From Bin5 sp965218625 (lineage in GTDB: Bacteria > Chloroflexota > Anaerolineae > Caldilineales > Caldilineaceae), in contig CBDCLG010000014.1 in assembly GCA_965218625.1 (NCBI GenBank), positions 186,001-250,000 of the forward strand: a stretch of DNA of 64,000 bases, in the 5' to 3' direction. Position 1 is the first letter of the stretch; each line of letters starts with the position of its first letter. This document shows, in pieces, positions 9,031 to 18,321 of the stretch. A program made the position numbers and the translations under genes. The notes under the pieces are model-generated. The model was not told the DNA's origin. It worked only from the letters and a program-made list of their open reading frames with translations, and made no database searches.

Positions 9031-11730
9031 CTACTCGCTGGAAAAAGCCGCGGCCATCTCCAACAGGGCAGCCAGCTGCGGATCAGGGACCTTATCCGCC
9101 AGGTCTTCCCTGAGCTGCTCCATCGCTTCTTCGATCAGCATCGCAGCTTGCCCGCCGTAACCAAGCATCCCGTGGATGATTCCCGCGCCCAGGAGCGCCT
9201 GGGCAAAGCGCAGGTCTCCGTCGAGGAGCGCCTGATAGTCTGCCAGCGCCTGTTCCAGCTCGCCCATGCTCAGATAGATAAAGGCGCGCGTATCCTGGTA
9301 ACCGGGCAGCAGCACACCGTCGTTCAGCTCGATCGTCCTGTCGATATCGGCCAGCGCTTGCTCATATTCGCCGATGTCGCTCAGCATCAGGGCGCGGTTG
9401 TTGAAGTACCCGGCAGGGGGCGAGTCCTCCGCAGCGATCGCATGGTCCATCGCGGCCAGGGCATCCTCGACGCGGCCCATCGACCAGAGAATGCCGCCGC
9501 GGAATGCGATCAGGCGCGTGTCGTCCGGCGCCAATTCCATCGTTCTGTCCACGTCGAGCAGCGCCTCTTCGTAACGTCCGAGGACAGAGAGCAGTGAGGC
9601 CCGCTTCTTGTAGGCTTGTATCAGTTCAGGATCGAGTTCGATGCTGCGCGCATAGGCGGCCAGCGCCTCTTCGTACGATCTCTCTACTGCCAGTCTCTGT
9701 CCTTCATCCAGGTGGAAGGCTGCGCTCTCCTCGCGTTCATCGCTCTCCCACAGGCGAAAGGAGTCTAAAAACATCTCCACCAACAGCTCCGATTCGTGGA
9801 AGCGATTGGCCGGGGTTCCGAGCAAGAGGACAAGAACGGCCTGGGCAGGTTCGTTCACGTACACGAACACCGTGACACGGGTTCGCCCGCCCATGCCGCG
9901 AATGAAGTCGAGGCGGTCTGCCGTCAACCCCTGGACAGTGGTGAACGTTCCGGACGAGAGTTTCTCGGTGCCGGGCCGGTTGGACATTCCCTCGTCCAGC
10001 AGGGAGACGTAGCCTTCACGCGTCCTGTCCTGCTGCGGCATTTCATGTATCGGAATCTCGAGCAGGGTGTAGGAGGCCGCGCTGGAAAGATAGCAGGCGG
10101 TTGCAGGGCATAGCTCCTCTCCTATTGGCTCCCACCCTACGGGCTCAAGAATCGAGAAGCCGTTGTCCAGGCTCTCATACCAGCTCATTTTTCCGTAAAC
10201 GGTAGGCAGCAGCGGGCGGCTCAACCCCAGCTCGGTCGGTGCGGCAGCCTCGGTTGGGGCGGTGATGTTGACGATATAGCTGCCGACACCTTCCTCTGCG
10301 AAATCCTCTACAAGCAGTTGATAGCTGCCGTCCTGCGGCGCCTCGTAGACAATGCGGCTGTTATGACCCACGGGTCCGCCGCCGCTATCGTCGCCGCTGA
10401 CGAACTCTTCGAGTGAATCGCTTTCGTATGAAAGCGCGATCCACGGGTTGCTGCCGATCGAGTCAACATCGATCTGGACCCGCTGGCCGGCCTTCAGCTC
10501 CAATGCGAAGACGTCCTTGTCGCCGGGCAGGTCGAACAGGCCGGCGTAGGCAACGCCGGCGGTAAGCACGCGGCCGTCGTCAGGGTCGGAGTGGGCGATC
10601 AATGGATGGGAGGAGGTGAGCAGATAGCCGTTCACGTTTCCGGCAGACGGACTTACTTCGATGTAATACGGTTCTTCGACTGCGACAGTGAGGTTGAGCG
10701 TTACCCGCTTCTGTTCCGCGTCCTCGGGCTCCGATGCATGCCAATACCCGCGGCCAAGCGACACTGCGTAGAGCCCGGGCGGACCCGCACCCTCAACGCT
10801 GATCTCGATTTTGGCGCCGATCTCTTCCCATAGCATGTAGAGGCGTGTCTCTGAATCGCCGCGCAATGTTCCCCCAAACTCGTGCCGGCCTTCGCCCTGT
10901 GTAAGGCCGCGCTGCACGATGGTCACGCCCAGCTCATGGCCCAGGATCGTGTTGAGGCGCGGCAGCGCGTCGGCGACCGAACCGATCAGGCCGAAGCCGT
11001 TGGAGGTGAAGCTCGAAATGCCGACGACGTCGCCGGCATGCGTGACCATGACGCCGCTCCGGTCCTCGGTTGCAGCGCCGTCAACCTGGAAGAAGGTGTA
11101 TCCGATCGCGTCCCAGCTGTGCATCTGCGAGAGGATGCCGGCAGTGATTTCGGGTTGGGGAAACGCCTCCTCTTCTGCCGGGTAGCCGAACAGGAAGAAG
11201 GGGTATCCCACCAGGTAGACATCGCTGCCGATCGCCAGTTCGCCGGCATCGACGAGCGGCAGCGGCTCGATCTGGGTATCGACCGGCCCGACCAGGGCCA
11301 GGTCGGCGATGAGATCCCAGCCGGCGACGGGCGCGGCGGGATGTTCGGAGCCGTCGGGGAATACGACGCGCACTTTGGCATAGGGCCAGACGACGTGGGC
11401 GTTGGTGAGCAGGTAGTTGCCCTGGACCAGGACGGCACTGCCGGTTCCCAGAGACGTCTCGACAAAGGCAACCGAAGGTGAGACGGCGGCGTAGAGTTCG
11501 GCGGCGGTACGGGCTTCGCCATCGGTCGGCGGCTGCAGGGTCAGGCGTGTGGCAGGCGGCGCCGGGGTCGGTGTCGCCGGTTCTGCCGCTTCGGCCTGGT
11601 CGTCTGCGGTGGCATCCGTCTGCGCGGCCTGCGCATCCATATCCTGGTCCGGCCTGATTGGCTGGCAGGCTGACAGCAGCAGGACGGCGAACAAGGTGCA
11701 TAAGATGTGGGCTGCGTTCAGTTTCCGCAC
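9031..11730 (-). CDS. Lipoprotein: trypsin-like protease with PPC-like and TPR domains, paralogue 2
   Basis: An 899-residue paralogue with the same architecture as its neighbour: lipobox LLSAC (Cys22), protease domain, PPC-like beta domain, second beta domain and TPR tail. The start is GTG at 11730, aligned with the paralogue 1 ATG and preceded by AAAGGAG. His112 and Asp143 are kept. The serine motif is altered from GQSGG to DRSG-V (Ser225), losing the first Gly and one Gly after the serine, so oxyanion-hole geometry is probably compromised. A small insertion repeats GYP around residues 175-183 (GYPFFLFGYP). Own promoter at 11808-11835. Catalytic competence is doubtful; binding functions may persist. 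Confidence 0.83.
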   Translation of the reverse strand: MRKLNAAHILCTLFAVLLLSACQPIRPDQDMDAQAAQTDATADDQAEAAEPATPTPAPPATRLTLQPPTDGEARTAAELYAAVSPSVAFVETSLGTGSAVLVQGNYLLTNAHVVWPYAKVRVVFPDGSEHPAAPVAGWDLIADLALVGPVDTQIEPLPLVDAGELAIGSDVYLVGYPFFLFGYPAEEEAFPQPEITAGILSQMHSWDAIGYTFFQVDGAATEDRSGVMVTHAGDVVGISSFTSNGFGLIGSVADALPRLNTILGHELGVTIVQRGLTQGEGRHEFGGTLRGDSETRLYMLWEEIGAKIEISVEGAGPPGLYAVSLGRGYWHASEPEDAEQKRVTLNLTVAVEEPYYIEVSPSAGNVNGYLLTSSHPLIAHSDPDDGRVLTAGVAYAGLFDLPGDKDVFALELKAGQRVQIDVDSIGSNPWIALSYESDSLEEFVSGDDSGGGPVGHNSRIVYEAPQDGSYQLLVEDFAEEGVGSYIVNITAPTEAAAPTELGLSRPLLPTVYGKMSWYESLDNGFSILEPVGWEPIGEELCPATACYLSSAASYTLLEIPIHEMPQQDRTREGYVSLLDEGMSNRPGTEKLSSGTFTTVQGLTADRLDFIRGMGGRTRVTVFVYVNEPAQAVLVLLLGTPANRFHESELLVEMFLDSFRLWESDEREESAAFHLDEGQRLAVERSYEEALAAYARSIELDPELIQAYKKRASLLSVLGRYEEALLDVDRTMELAPDDTRLIAFRGGILWSMGRVEDALAAMDHAIAAEDSPPAGYFNNRALMLSDIGEYEQALADIDRTIELNDGVLLPGYQDTRAFIYLSMGELEQALADYQALLDGDLRFAQALLGAGIIHGMLGYGGQAAMLIEEAMEQLREDLADKVPDPQLAALLEMAAAFSSE

Positions 11731-11807
11731 GGGATGAAACTCCTTTGGCCGATTGGGGGGGTGGCCGGTGGGAGAGCGGTGCGAATGTGAGGACGCGATG
11801 CGCAGGC

Positions 11808-11835
11808 ATTATTACCAAGGAGCGCAATTCTGCAC
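11808..11835 (-). promoter_or_regulatory. Promoter of protease-TPR paralogue 2
   Basis: Minus strand: GTGCAG (11835-11830), 16-nt spacer, AATAAT (11813-11808). It aligns with the promoters of paralogues 1 and 3, including a shared GCGCTCC spacer segment with paralogue 3, but carries one change in each hexamer and may be weaker. Confidence 0.65.
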
Positions 11836-12054
11836 GCCCCTACAGTTCCATGCCAGCCCGGTGAAACCCGGGCGAAGAGATCGCGGGTTGCCAGTTAAAG
11901 ACCTTTCCGACATTGGGCGATCACCTGCGCAGAGATCCCGCGGGGGATGTGAGGCGACCGCCGCTAAAGGCGAATAGCTACAAATCCAAAGAGAGAAGCG
12001 GGACCGGGTCTTCGCGTTTTTCCGCTCCTGTTGCCCGCTCGATTTGGCGCGTGT

Positions 12055-14709
12055 CTACTGGGAATCAGCCTTCTCGCCGGTGAACTCCGCGGCCATTTCC
12101 AACAATGCGGCCAGTTGTGGGTCAGGGTCCCCGTCCTCCAGGAACCGTTCGCGCCGTTCCATCGCTTCGTCGATCAGTTCAGCGGCCTTCTCTTTGTCGC
12201 CAAACTGCGCATGGATAATGCCGGCCCCCAGAAGCGTATGGATGAAGCGCATGTCCTGTTCCAGGACCGCCTCGTAGTCCGCCAGCGCCTTTTCCAGCTC
12301 ACCCATGCTCAGATAGATGTAGCCGCGCGTATCCTGCATGTAGGGCGGCAGCTCGCCATCGTTGAGTTCAATCGCCTTTTCGATATCGGCCAGCGCCCTG
12401 TCATACTCGCCGTTATCGGTCAGCATCAGCGCGCGGTTGTTGTAGGATCCGGCCCTGGGCGGCGCCTCCAATGCGATGGCGAGGTCCATTTCGGCCAGGG
12501 CATCGTCGAGGCGGCCCATGTACCAGAAAATGAAGGCGCGAAATTGAATCATGCCCGGGTCACCCGGGTCCAACTCCAGGGCCCTGTCGGCATCGAGCAG
12601 CGCCTCTTCGTGGCGACCGCGTTCATTGTGCAATGAAGCTCGACCGCTGTAGGCTTCCCTCAGCTCAGGATCGAGTTCGATGCTGCGCCCGTAGGCTGCC
12701 AGCGCCTCTTCAAATGCACTTTCTGCCCACAGCCGCTGCGCTTCGTCCAGGTGGAAGACGGCACTGTCATCGCGCTGGTCGCTATCCCAAACACGGAACG
12801 AGTCCACTAAGAAATCGGCCAGCGCGTCGATCTCGTCCTTGTCCTCCGTCACGACGTAGACCATAAAGACAAAGAAAGAGTTCTCCTCTTCATCGACATA
12901 AGCGAATACGGTGGCGTGGGACTGGCCCCCATCGATGACGTAATCGATGCGGTGCGCCTCCAATCCCTGGAGGGTGGTGACCGTCTCCGATGAAAGTTTT
13001 TCGGTGTCAGGCTCATGCGCCATCGACTCATCCAGTGAACCGACGAATTCGGCGCGGGTCGGTTCCTGCGGAGCGAATTCGTTCAGCGATCCTTCCACCA
13101 GGACATAGGAGTATGGTTCCCAAAAGTAGCAGACGACAAACGGCTCGCATTCCTCTGCCGTCATAGCTTCCCACTCGACCGGTTCCAGAATGCTAAAGCC
13201 GTACCTGTCGCTTTCGTACCAGGCCATCTTTCCATATGAACTTTGCCGCACCTGTCGGCTTACATCCGGTTCGGTCAGCTGGGCGGCCGCGGTTGGGACA
13301 GTGACTGAGATGAAATAGCTGCCAACACCTTCTTCCGAGAATTCCTCGACGACGAGAAGATAGGTGCCGTCGCGCGGCGCCTCGTATGCGATGCTGCTGT
13401 TTTCTCCGAACAGGCCGCCGCCGCTATCGTCGTCAGTGATGCTTTCTTCGAAGGAATCGCTCTCGTAATAGAGCCCGACCCAGGCGTCGATGCCAATCGC
13501 GTCAACGTCGATCCGGACCCGGTCGCCGGCATTCAGATCCAATTCGAAGACATCCACGTCGTCGGGCGCGTCAACCACGCCGAGGTAGGAGTCGCCGGCG
13601 GCAAGGGCGTGTCCGTCGTCCGGGTCGGGGTAGGCGAGCAGCGGATGGGAGGAGGTGAGCAGGTAGCTGTTTTCATTTGTCGACAGCTGCTGCACTTCGA
13701 CGATGTAGGGGTCGCCCGATTCGACGGTGAGGCTGAGGCTCGTCTGTTTTTCATCAGGGCCTCGCATCTCCGATTCCAGCCAGTAGCCGCCGCCAGCCGG
13801 CAGGGCATAGAGCAGCGGAAGACCTATGCCCTCGACGCTGAGCTCGACCTCGGCGCCAACCTCGGTGCGCAGCAGGTAGCGATGCAGGTCGAAATCGTCC
13901 TGCAACGTCTCTTCGAACTCGCGCTGACCCTCGCCTTGCGGCAGGCCGCGCGGCTCGATGGTTACGCCCAGGTCATGGCCCAGGAGCGTATTGAGGCGCG
14001 GCAGCGCGTCGGCGATCGAGCCGGCCAATCCGAAGCCGCTGAAGATGAAGGTCGAAAGGCCGACGACGTCGCCCGTATCTGTGACCATGACGCCGCCGCT
14101 TTGGCCCTCGATGGCGGCGGCATCGACCTGGAAGAATGTATAGTCGAGCCTTTCCCAGCTGCGCAGGCGCGAAATGATGCCGGTGGTGATGGAGGGCTGG
14201 GGAAACGGTTCGTATTCGGCGGGGTAGCCGATCAAATAGACTTCGCTGCCGACCGGCAGGTCGCCGGGGTCGACGAGGGGGACCGGTTCGATCTGCGTCT
14301 CGACCGGACCGATCAAGGCGAGATCGGCGATAAGATCCCAGCCGGCGACGGGCGCGTTTGGAAGTTCGGAGCCGTCGGGGAAGACGACGCGCACTTCGGT
14401 AAAGGGCCAGACGACGTGGGCATTGGTGAGCAGGTAGTTGTCCTGGATCAGGACGGCGCTGCCGGTTCCGAGGGGCGTATCGACAAAGGCAACCGCGGGT
14501 GAGATGGCGGCGAAGAGCTCGGCGGCGCTGCCTGTTTCGCCGTCGGTCGGCGGCTGCAGGGTGAAGCGTGTGGCGGGCGGCGTTGGGGTCGGGGCGGCGG
14601 CTGCGGACGGCGCGTCGGTATCCTGGTCCGGCCGGATCGGCTGGCAGGCTGTCAGCAAGAGGACGGCCATCAGGGTCCAGAAGACGGGGACACCAGTCGA
14701 TTTCGACAT
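12055..14709 (-). CDS. Lipoprotein: trypsin-like protease with PPC-like and TPR domains, paralogue 3
   Basis: An 884-residue member of the tandem family. The signal peptide diverges at its N-terminus (MSKSTGVPVF) but keeps LLTACQPIRPDQ (Cys22), and the linker is shorter. The catalytic triad is complete: His98 in TNAHVVWP, Asp129 in IADLAL and Ser204 in GQSGG. The PPC-like region contains TDDDSGGG, and the C-terminus carries about six TPR units with LDPEL-type helix ends. It has its own promoter (14785-14812) and AGGAG ribosome site. Sequence blocks are most similar to paralogue 1, suggesting these two retain the ancestral activity. Confidence 0.85.
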   Translation of the reverse strand: MSKSTGVPVFWTLMAVLLLTACQPIRPDQDTDAPSAAAAPTPTPPATRFTLQPPTDGETGSAAELFAAISPAVAFVDTPLGTGSAVLIQDNYLLTNAHVVWPFTEVRVVFPDGSELPNAPVAGWDLIADLALIGPVETQIEPVPLVDPGDLPVGSEVYLIGYPAEYEPFPQPSITTGIISRLRSWERLDYTFFQVDAAAIEGQSGGVMVTDTGDVVGLSTFIFSGFGLAGSIADALPRLNTLLGHDLGVTIEPRGLPQGEGQREFEETLQDDFDLHRYLLRTEVGAEVELSVEGIGLPLLYALPAGGGYWLESEMRGPDEKQTSLSLTVESGDPYIVEVQQLSTNENSYLLTSSHPLLAYPDPDDGHALAAGDSYLGVVDAPDDVDVFELDLNAGDRVRIDVDAIGIDAWVGLYYESDSFEESITDDDSGGGLFGENSSIAYEAPRDGTYLLVVEEFSEEGVGSYFISVTVPTAAAQLTEPDVSRQVRQSSYGKMAWYESDRYGFSILEPVEWEAMTAEECEPFVVCYFWEPYSYVLVEGSLNEFAPQEPTRAEFVGSLDESMAHEPDTEKLSSETVTTLQGLEAHRIDYVIDGGQSHATVFAYVDEEENSFFVFMVYVVTEDKDEIDALADFLVDSFRVWDSDQRDDSAVFHLDEAQRLWAESAFEEALAAYGRSIELDPELREAYSGRASLHNERGRHEEALLDADRALELDPGDPGMIQFRAFIFWYMGRLDDALAEMDLAIALEAPPRAGSYNNRALMLTDNGEYDRALADIEKAIELNDGELPPYMQDTRGYIYLSMGELEKALADYEAVLEQDMRFIHTLLGAGIIHAQFGDKEKAAELIDEAMERRERFLEDGDPDPQLAALLEMAAEFTGEKADSQ

Positions 14710-14784
14710 GGGACCATGCTCCTATTGCCGTTGGAGAGCAAACAGTGCAAGAGCAGCGAATGTGTGGGGAGTCAGTGCGCCGCC

Positions 14785-14812
14785 ATTATACCGCAGGAGC
14801 GCGGTATTGCAC
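14785..14812 (-). promoter_or_regulatory. Promoter of protease-TPR paralogue 3
   Basis: Minus strand: GTGCAA (14812-14807), 16-nt spacer, TATAAT (14790-14785), identical in both hexamers to the paralogue 1 promoter. The downstream GTGTGGGGAGTC-type flank (seen on the plus strand) is also conserved between the two, indicating duplication of gene plus promoter. Confidence 0.75.
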
Positions 14813-14934
14813 GCCACTCAATTCCCAATTCGACCTCTGAATGGGAGACCGATAGCGGGGTTGCGGTTTGGCAGTAAGAGCGCCAGCTCGGCCATCATGT
14901 GCACGGCGCTGAGGGCGGCTGGGTTTTTACCGGC

Positions 14935-17001
14935 CTATTCGGCTTCCCTCACGCGGAACAAATCGGCAATCAATTCAATATCCGAGTCGATATGGCGTCG
15001 GGTGTCGTGCGAATTGAAGGCCATATAGGCGAAGACGGCATCTTGTGTTTCGTCCACATAGACAATCATCGTAGCGAGCCATCCCCCGTTTTCCAGGTTG
15101 TATTTGAGGAGGTCCAACTCCAGTCCTCCCAATCTTGTCGTGATCTTTTCCGCCGAGAGCTTCTGACTGCCGGGCTCATGCAAGATCGACGAATCCAGAG
15201 ATCTGATGAAACCTTCACGGCTTCGCTCTTGCGGCGGCAGTTCGTGAAACGCAAATTCCGCGACCAGGAGAGCGGATGAATCCCAAAAATTGCACAGGAC
15301 GAACTGTCCGCAATCCTCCCCTGGCAGGGCCACCCACACTCTCTGTTCAACCATGGGAAAGTCGAAGCTGTCGCCCCCGTACAGGGTTATCTTTATGTGT
15401 GGCGTTCTTTGCGTCCTTTTTATCAGGTCCTGTCCGGGCTGTAGGGCGGCCTCGGTTGGGGCGGTCACTTTGACGAAGTAACCGCCGACATCTTCTATGA
15501 ATGGGTCCACGACGAGGAGCATGTATGTACCGTCCTGGGGCGCCTCGTAGAGGATGCGGCTGCTCTCTCCTAACAGGCCTCCGCCGCCATCGTCGTCCCT
15601 GGCGACCAATTCGAGCTCATCTTTCTCTTCCAATAGTATGATCATGGGGTCGAGGACAATCGAATCGACGTCGATTTGGACTTTTTCACCGGCATTCAGA
15701 TTCAATTCGAAGACGTCAAGATCGTAAGGCACGTCGAGGGCTCCGAGGTAGGAGTCGCCGACGGCAAGGGTGCGGCGGTCGTCCGGGTCAGGGAAGGGGA
15801 GCAGTGGATGGGAAGAGGTGATCAGGTAGCTGTTGCCGTTCTCGGAGGGCCTGCTCACTACGATACTGGAGAACTCGTTGCTTGAGGCTGTGAAGGCAAT
15901 TCTAGGACTCCGATCATAACTGGGCATATTTCCTGTCCAATGGTGGTCGCCTAGCGGGTAGTAAGAAAACTGTCGCGAGCCCTGGCCCTTGGCGACAATT
16001 TCGATTTCGGCGCCGGCCTGCTTGTGTAGCAGAAAGCGGTGTTCGTCGAAGCTGTCGCGCAGGGTGCGCTCGAACTCTAGCTGACCTTCGCCCTGCGGAA
16101 TGCCGCGCTGCTCGATGGTCACGCCCAGGTCATGGCCGAGAATCGTATTGAGCCGCGGCAGCGCGTCGGCAATTGAACCGGCCAACTCGAAGCCGCTGAT
16201 GTTGAAGGTCGAAATGCCGACGACGTCGCCTGCATCTGTGACCATGACGCCGCCGGTATGCTCCCTGATGGCCCTGTCGTATCCCCTGTAGTAGGTGTAC
16301 TCAAACGTTTCCCATCTGAGCAGCCGCGCGAGGATGCCGGTGGTGAAGGTAGGTAGGGGAAACTCTTCCTTTCTGGCGGCGACATCGACCTTGAAGAAGG
16401 TGTAGCCGATCGGTTCCCATTTGACCAGCCGCGCGAGGATGCCGGTTGAAATGGTGGGGGTGGGTCGGTCACTGGGATCCTTTACTCTTGAGGGGGTGTA
16501 TCCGATCAGGTAGACTTTGCTGCCGACAGGCAGGTCGCCGGCGTCAACCAGTGGCGCCGGCTCGATCTGCGTATCGATCGGCCCGATCAGGGCCAGGTCC
16601 GCGAACAGGTCCCAGCCGGCGACGGGCGCGGCGGGATGCTCGGAGCCGTCGGGGAAGACGACACGCGCTTCGGTATAGGGCCATACGATATTGGCATTGG
16701 TGAGCAGATAATTGCCCTGGATCAGGATGGCATTGCCAGTGCCAGAAGGTGAATCGACAAAGGCGACCGCGGGCGAGACGGCGGCGAAGACCTCGTCAGC
16801 GGTGAGGGCTTCTCCGGCAGTTGGCGGCTGCAGGGTGAGGAGGGTGGCAGGCGGAGCAAGGGTCGATGTCGTAGATCCGGCCGGTTCCGTCTGGCCGTCT
16901 GTGCCGGCGCTATCCTGGTCCGGTCGGATCGGTTGGCAGGCTGTCAGCAGCAGCACGGTCAACAGGGTGCACAAGATGGTGGCAGCGTTCAGTTTCCGCA
17001 T
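14935..17001 (-). CDS. Protease-TPR family paralogue 4: truncated pseudoprotease lipoprotein
   Basis: This 688-residue paralogue starts at 17001 (MRKLNAATIL, AAAGGAG upstream); the longer open frame to 17367 only reads through the preceding gene out of frame. The lipobox LLTAC (Cys22) is intact. The catalytic His is Asn104 (TNANIVWP) and the catalytic Ser is Thr249 (EHTGG); Asp135 remains. About 30 residues before the serine site are duplicated in tandem (TISTGILARLVKWE and TFTTGILARLLRWE). The protein stops right after the second beta domain, so the TPR tail is gone. It has no promoter of the family type and lies 44 bp downstream of the LLM oxidoreductase gene, whose transcript it may share. 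Proteolysis is unlikely. Confidence 0.82.
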   Translation of the reverse strand: MRKLNAATILCTLLTVLLLTACQPIRPDQDSAGTDGQTEPAGSTTSTLAPPATLLTLQPPTAGEALTADEVFAAVSPAVAFVDSPSGTGNAILIQGNYLLTNANIVWPYTEARVVFPDGSEHPAAPVAGWDLFADLALIGPIDTQIEPAPLVDAGDLPVGSKVYLIGYTPSRVKDPSDRPTPTISTGILARLVKWEPIGYTFFKVDVAARKEEFPLPTFTTGILARLLRWETFEYTYYRGYDRAIREHTGGVMVTDAGDVVGISTFNISGFELAGSIADALPRLNTILGHDLGVTIEQRGIPQGEGQLEFERTLRDSFDEHRFLLHKQAGAEIEIVAKGQGSRQFSYYPLGDHHWTGNMPSYDRSPRIAFTASSNEFSSIVVSRPSENGNSYLITSSHPLLPFPDPDDRRTLAVGDSYLGALDVPYDLDVFELNLNAGEKVQIDVDSIVLDPMIILLEEKDELELVARDDDGGGGLLGESSRILYEAPQDGTYMLLVVDPFIEDVGGYFVKVTAPTEAALQPGQDLIKRTQRTPHIKITLYGGDSFDFPMVEQRVWVALPGEDCGQFVLCNFWDSSALLVAEFAFHELPPQERSREGFIRSLDSSILHEPGSQKLSAEKITTRLGGLELDLLKYNLENGGWLATMIVYVDETQDAVFAYMAFNSHDTRRHIDSDIELIADLFRVREAE

Positions 17002-17045
17002 GGGGTGATGCTCCTTTGGCCGTTCGAGGGGGGACCGATTCTCTT

Positions 17046-18077
17046 CTACAGCGCCAATTCCGCCACCATGCGCACCGTCTCGATGCTGTCGGTCATGATG
17101 GTCAGGGTGGTGATGGGCGCGGCCTGCCACAGCTGCAGACGGTCGGCTATGCGCGCGCGGCTGCCGCAGAGGGCGACGGCGTCGACGAGCGCATCGGGCA
17201 CGGCCTGGACCGCGGCCGCGCGGTCGCCGCTGAGATAGTATTGCTGGACCTTGTCGGCCGCCTCTTCGAAGCCGTAGCGGCAGGCCAGGTTGTGGTAGAA
17301 GTTCCTGCCTCTGCTGCCCATGCCGCCGATGTAGAGGGCCAGCATCGGCTTGAGCTGCAGCCAGCAAGCGGCCAGGTCATCGCCAACCACGACCGCGGCG
17401 GATGGCGCGATGTCGAACGCGTCCGGCCGGCCCTGCTGCGCGGCGCGGGCGCGCCCGGCAGCCACGGCCGCGGCAAAGGTCTGCGCGTAGAACTCGGGCG
17501 CGAAGAAGATCGGCAGCCAGCCGTCGGCCAGCTCCGCGGCCAGCTGCACGTTTTGCGGCCCGATGGCGGCGAGGTAGACCGGCAGGTCGGCGCGTCCGTG
17601 GAGGATGCTCTTGAGCGGTTTGCCCAGCCCCCACGAGCCGGGGCCGCGGTAGGGCAGTTGGTAGAACTCGCCCTCGAAGGCCAGCGGCTGCGCGCGCGCG
17701 AAAATACGCCGCACAATTTCAATGTACTCGCGCGTGCGCGCCAGCGGCCTGGCATAGCCGGCGCCGTGCCAGCCCTCCACCACCTGCGGGCCGGACGCCC
17801 CCAGCCCCAGCAGCATGCGCCCGCCCGAGAGCTGGTCGAGCGTCATCGCCGTCATCGCGGTCATGGCCGGGGAGCGGGCCGCCATCTGCATGATGGCGGT
17901 GCCGAGGTGGATGCGCTCGGTCTGCGCGCCGATCCAGGCGAGGGGCGTTACGGCGTCGGAGCCGTAGGCTTCGGCGGTCCAGACGGCGTAGTAGCCGAGC
18001 CGGTCCGCCTCGCGGATCAGCTCCATCGGCAGTGTGATTGTCTTACTGGAGTAGCCGGTGTTGAGTCCCAGGCGCAT
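17046..18077 (-). CDS. LLM-class (luciferase-like) F420-dependent oxidoreductase
   Basis: A 343-residue TIM-barrel enzyme of the luciferase-like family, which uses F420H2 or FMN for hydride transfer. It starts MRLGLNTGYSSKTITLP and has the family-typical ADRLGYYAVWTAEAYGSDAVTPLAWIG region broken into strands, with LGLGASGPQVVEGWHG at about residues 92-107 forming the phosphate-binding loop and YARPLARTREYIEIV after it. The C-terminal region (WLPIFFAPEFYAQ) is also typical. F420 rather than FMN use is inferred from resemblance to MSMEG-type reductases. The start is 7 bp from the heptamer array, so the array occupies its promoter and leader region. Confidence 0.88.
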   Translation of the reverse strand: MRLGLNTGYSSKTITLPMELIREADRLGYYAVWTAEAYGSDAVTPLAWIGAQTERIHLGTAIMQMAARSPAMTAMTAMTLDQLSGGRMLLGLGASGPQVVEGWHGAGYARPLARTREYIEIVRRIFARAQPLAFEGEFYQLPYRGPGSWGLGKPLKSILHGRADLPVYLAAIGPQNVQLAAELADGWLPIFFAPEFYAQTFAAAVAAGRARAAQQGRPDAFDIAPSAAVVVGDDLAACWLQLKPMLALYIGGMGSRGRNFYHNLACRYGFEEAADKVQQYYLSGDRAAAVQAVPDALVDAVALCGSRARIADRLQLWQAAPITTLTIMTDSIETVRMVAELAL

Positions 18078-18083
18078 GGCGGA

Positions 18084-18321
18084 GGTCAGTGGATAGTGGG
18101 TAGTGGATAGTGAATAGTGGATGGTGGATGGTGGATGGTGGATGGTGGATGGTGGATGGTGGATGGTGGATGGTGGATGGTGGATGGTGGATGGTGGATG
18201 GTGGATGGTGGATGGTGGATGGTGGATGGTGGATGGTGGATGGTGGATGGTGGATGGTGGATGGTGGATGGTGGATGGTGGATGGTGGATGGTGAGTAGT
18301 GGTCAGTTGCCAGTGGCCAGT
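18084..18321. repeat. 34-unit heptamer minisatellite (GGATGGT core)
   Basis: Exactly 34 consecutive 7-mers (238 bp). Five degenerate units ending in AGT (18084-18118) lead into 25 apparently identical GGATGGT units (18119-18293), followed by GAGTAGT, GGTCAGT, TGCCAGT and GGCCAGT. Phase is unbroken throughout. The array lies between the LLM start and purN and enters the purN coding sequence, where it encodes its last residues and stop. It should be slippage-prone. It is the longest member of the dispersed heptamer family in this window. Confidence 0.95.

Noticed and set aside
17002..17367. N-terminal 122-residue extension of protease-TPR paralogue 4
   Set aside because: It is arginine/proline-rich and reads the end of the LLM gene out of frame; the ATG at 17001 has a ribosome site and a lipoprotein signal.
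18110..18299. Plus-strand frames encoding WWMVDGG repeats and a minus-strand HHPPST repeat protein
   Set aside because: They are translations of the heptamer minisatellite, open in every frame because the 7-nt unit contains no stop; no start site or flanking domain supports coding.
18084..18321. CRISPR array
   Set aside because: Units are 7 bp with no spacers; it is a simple tandem repeat.
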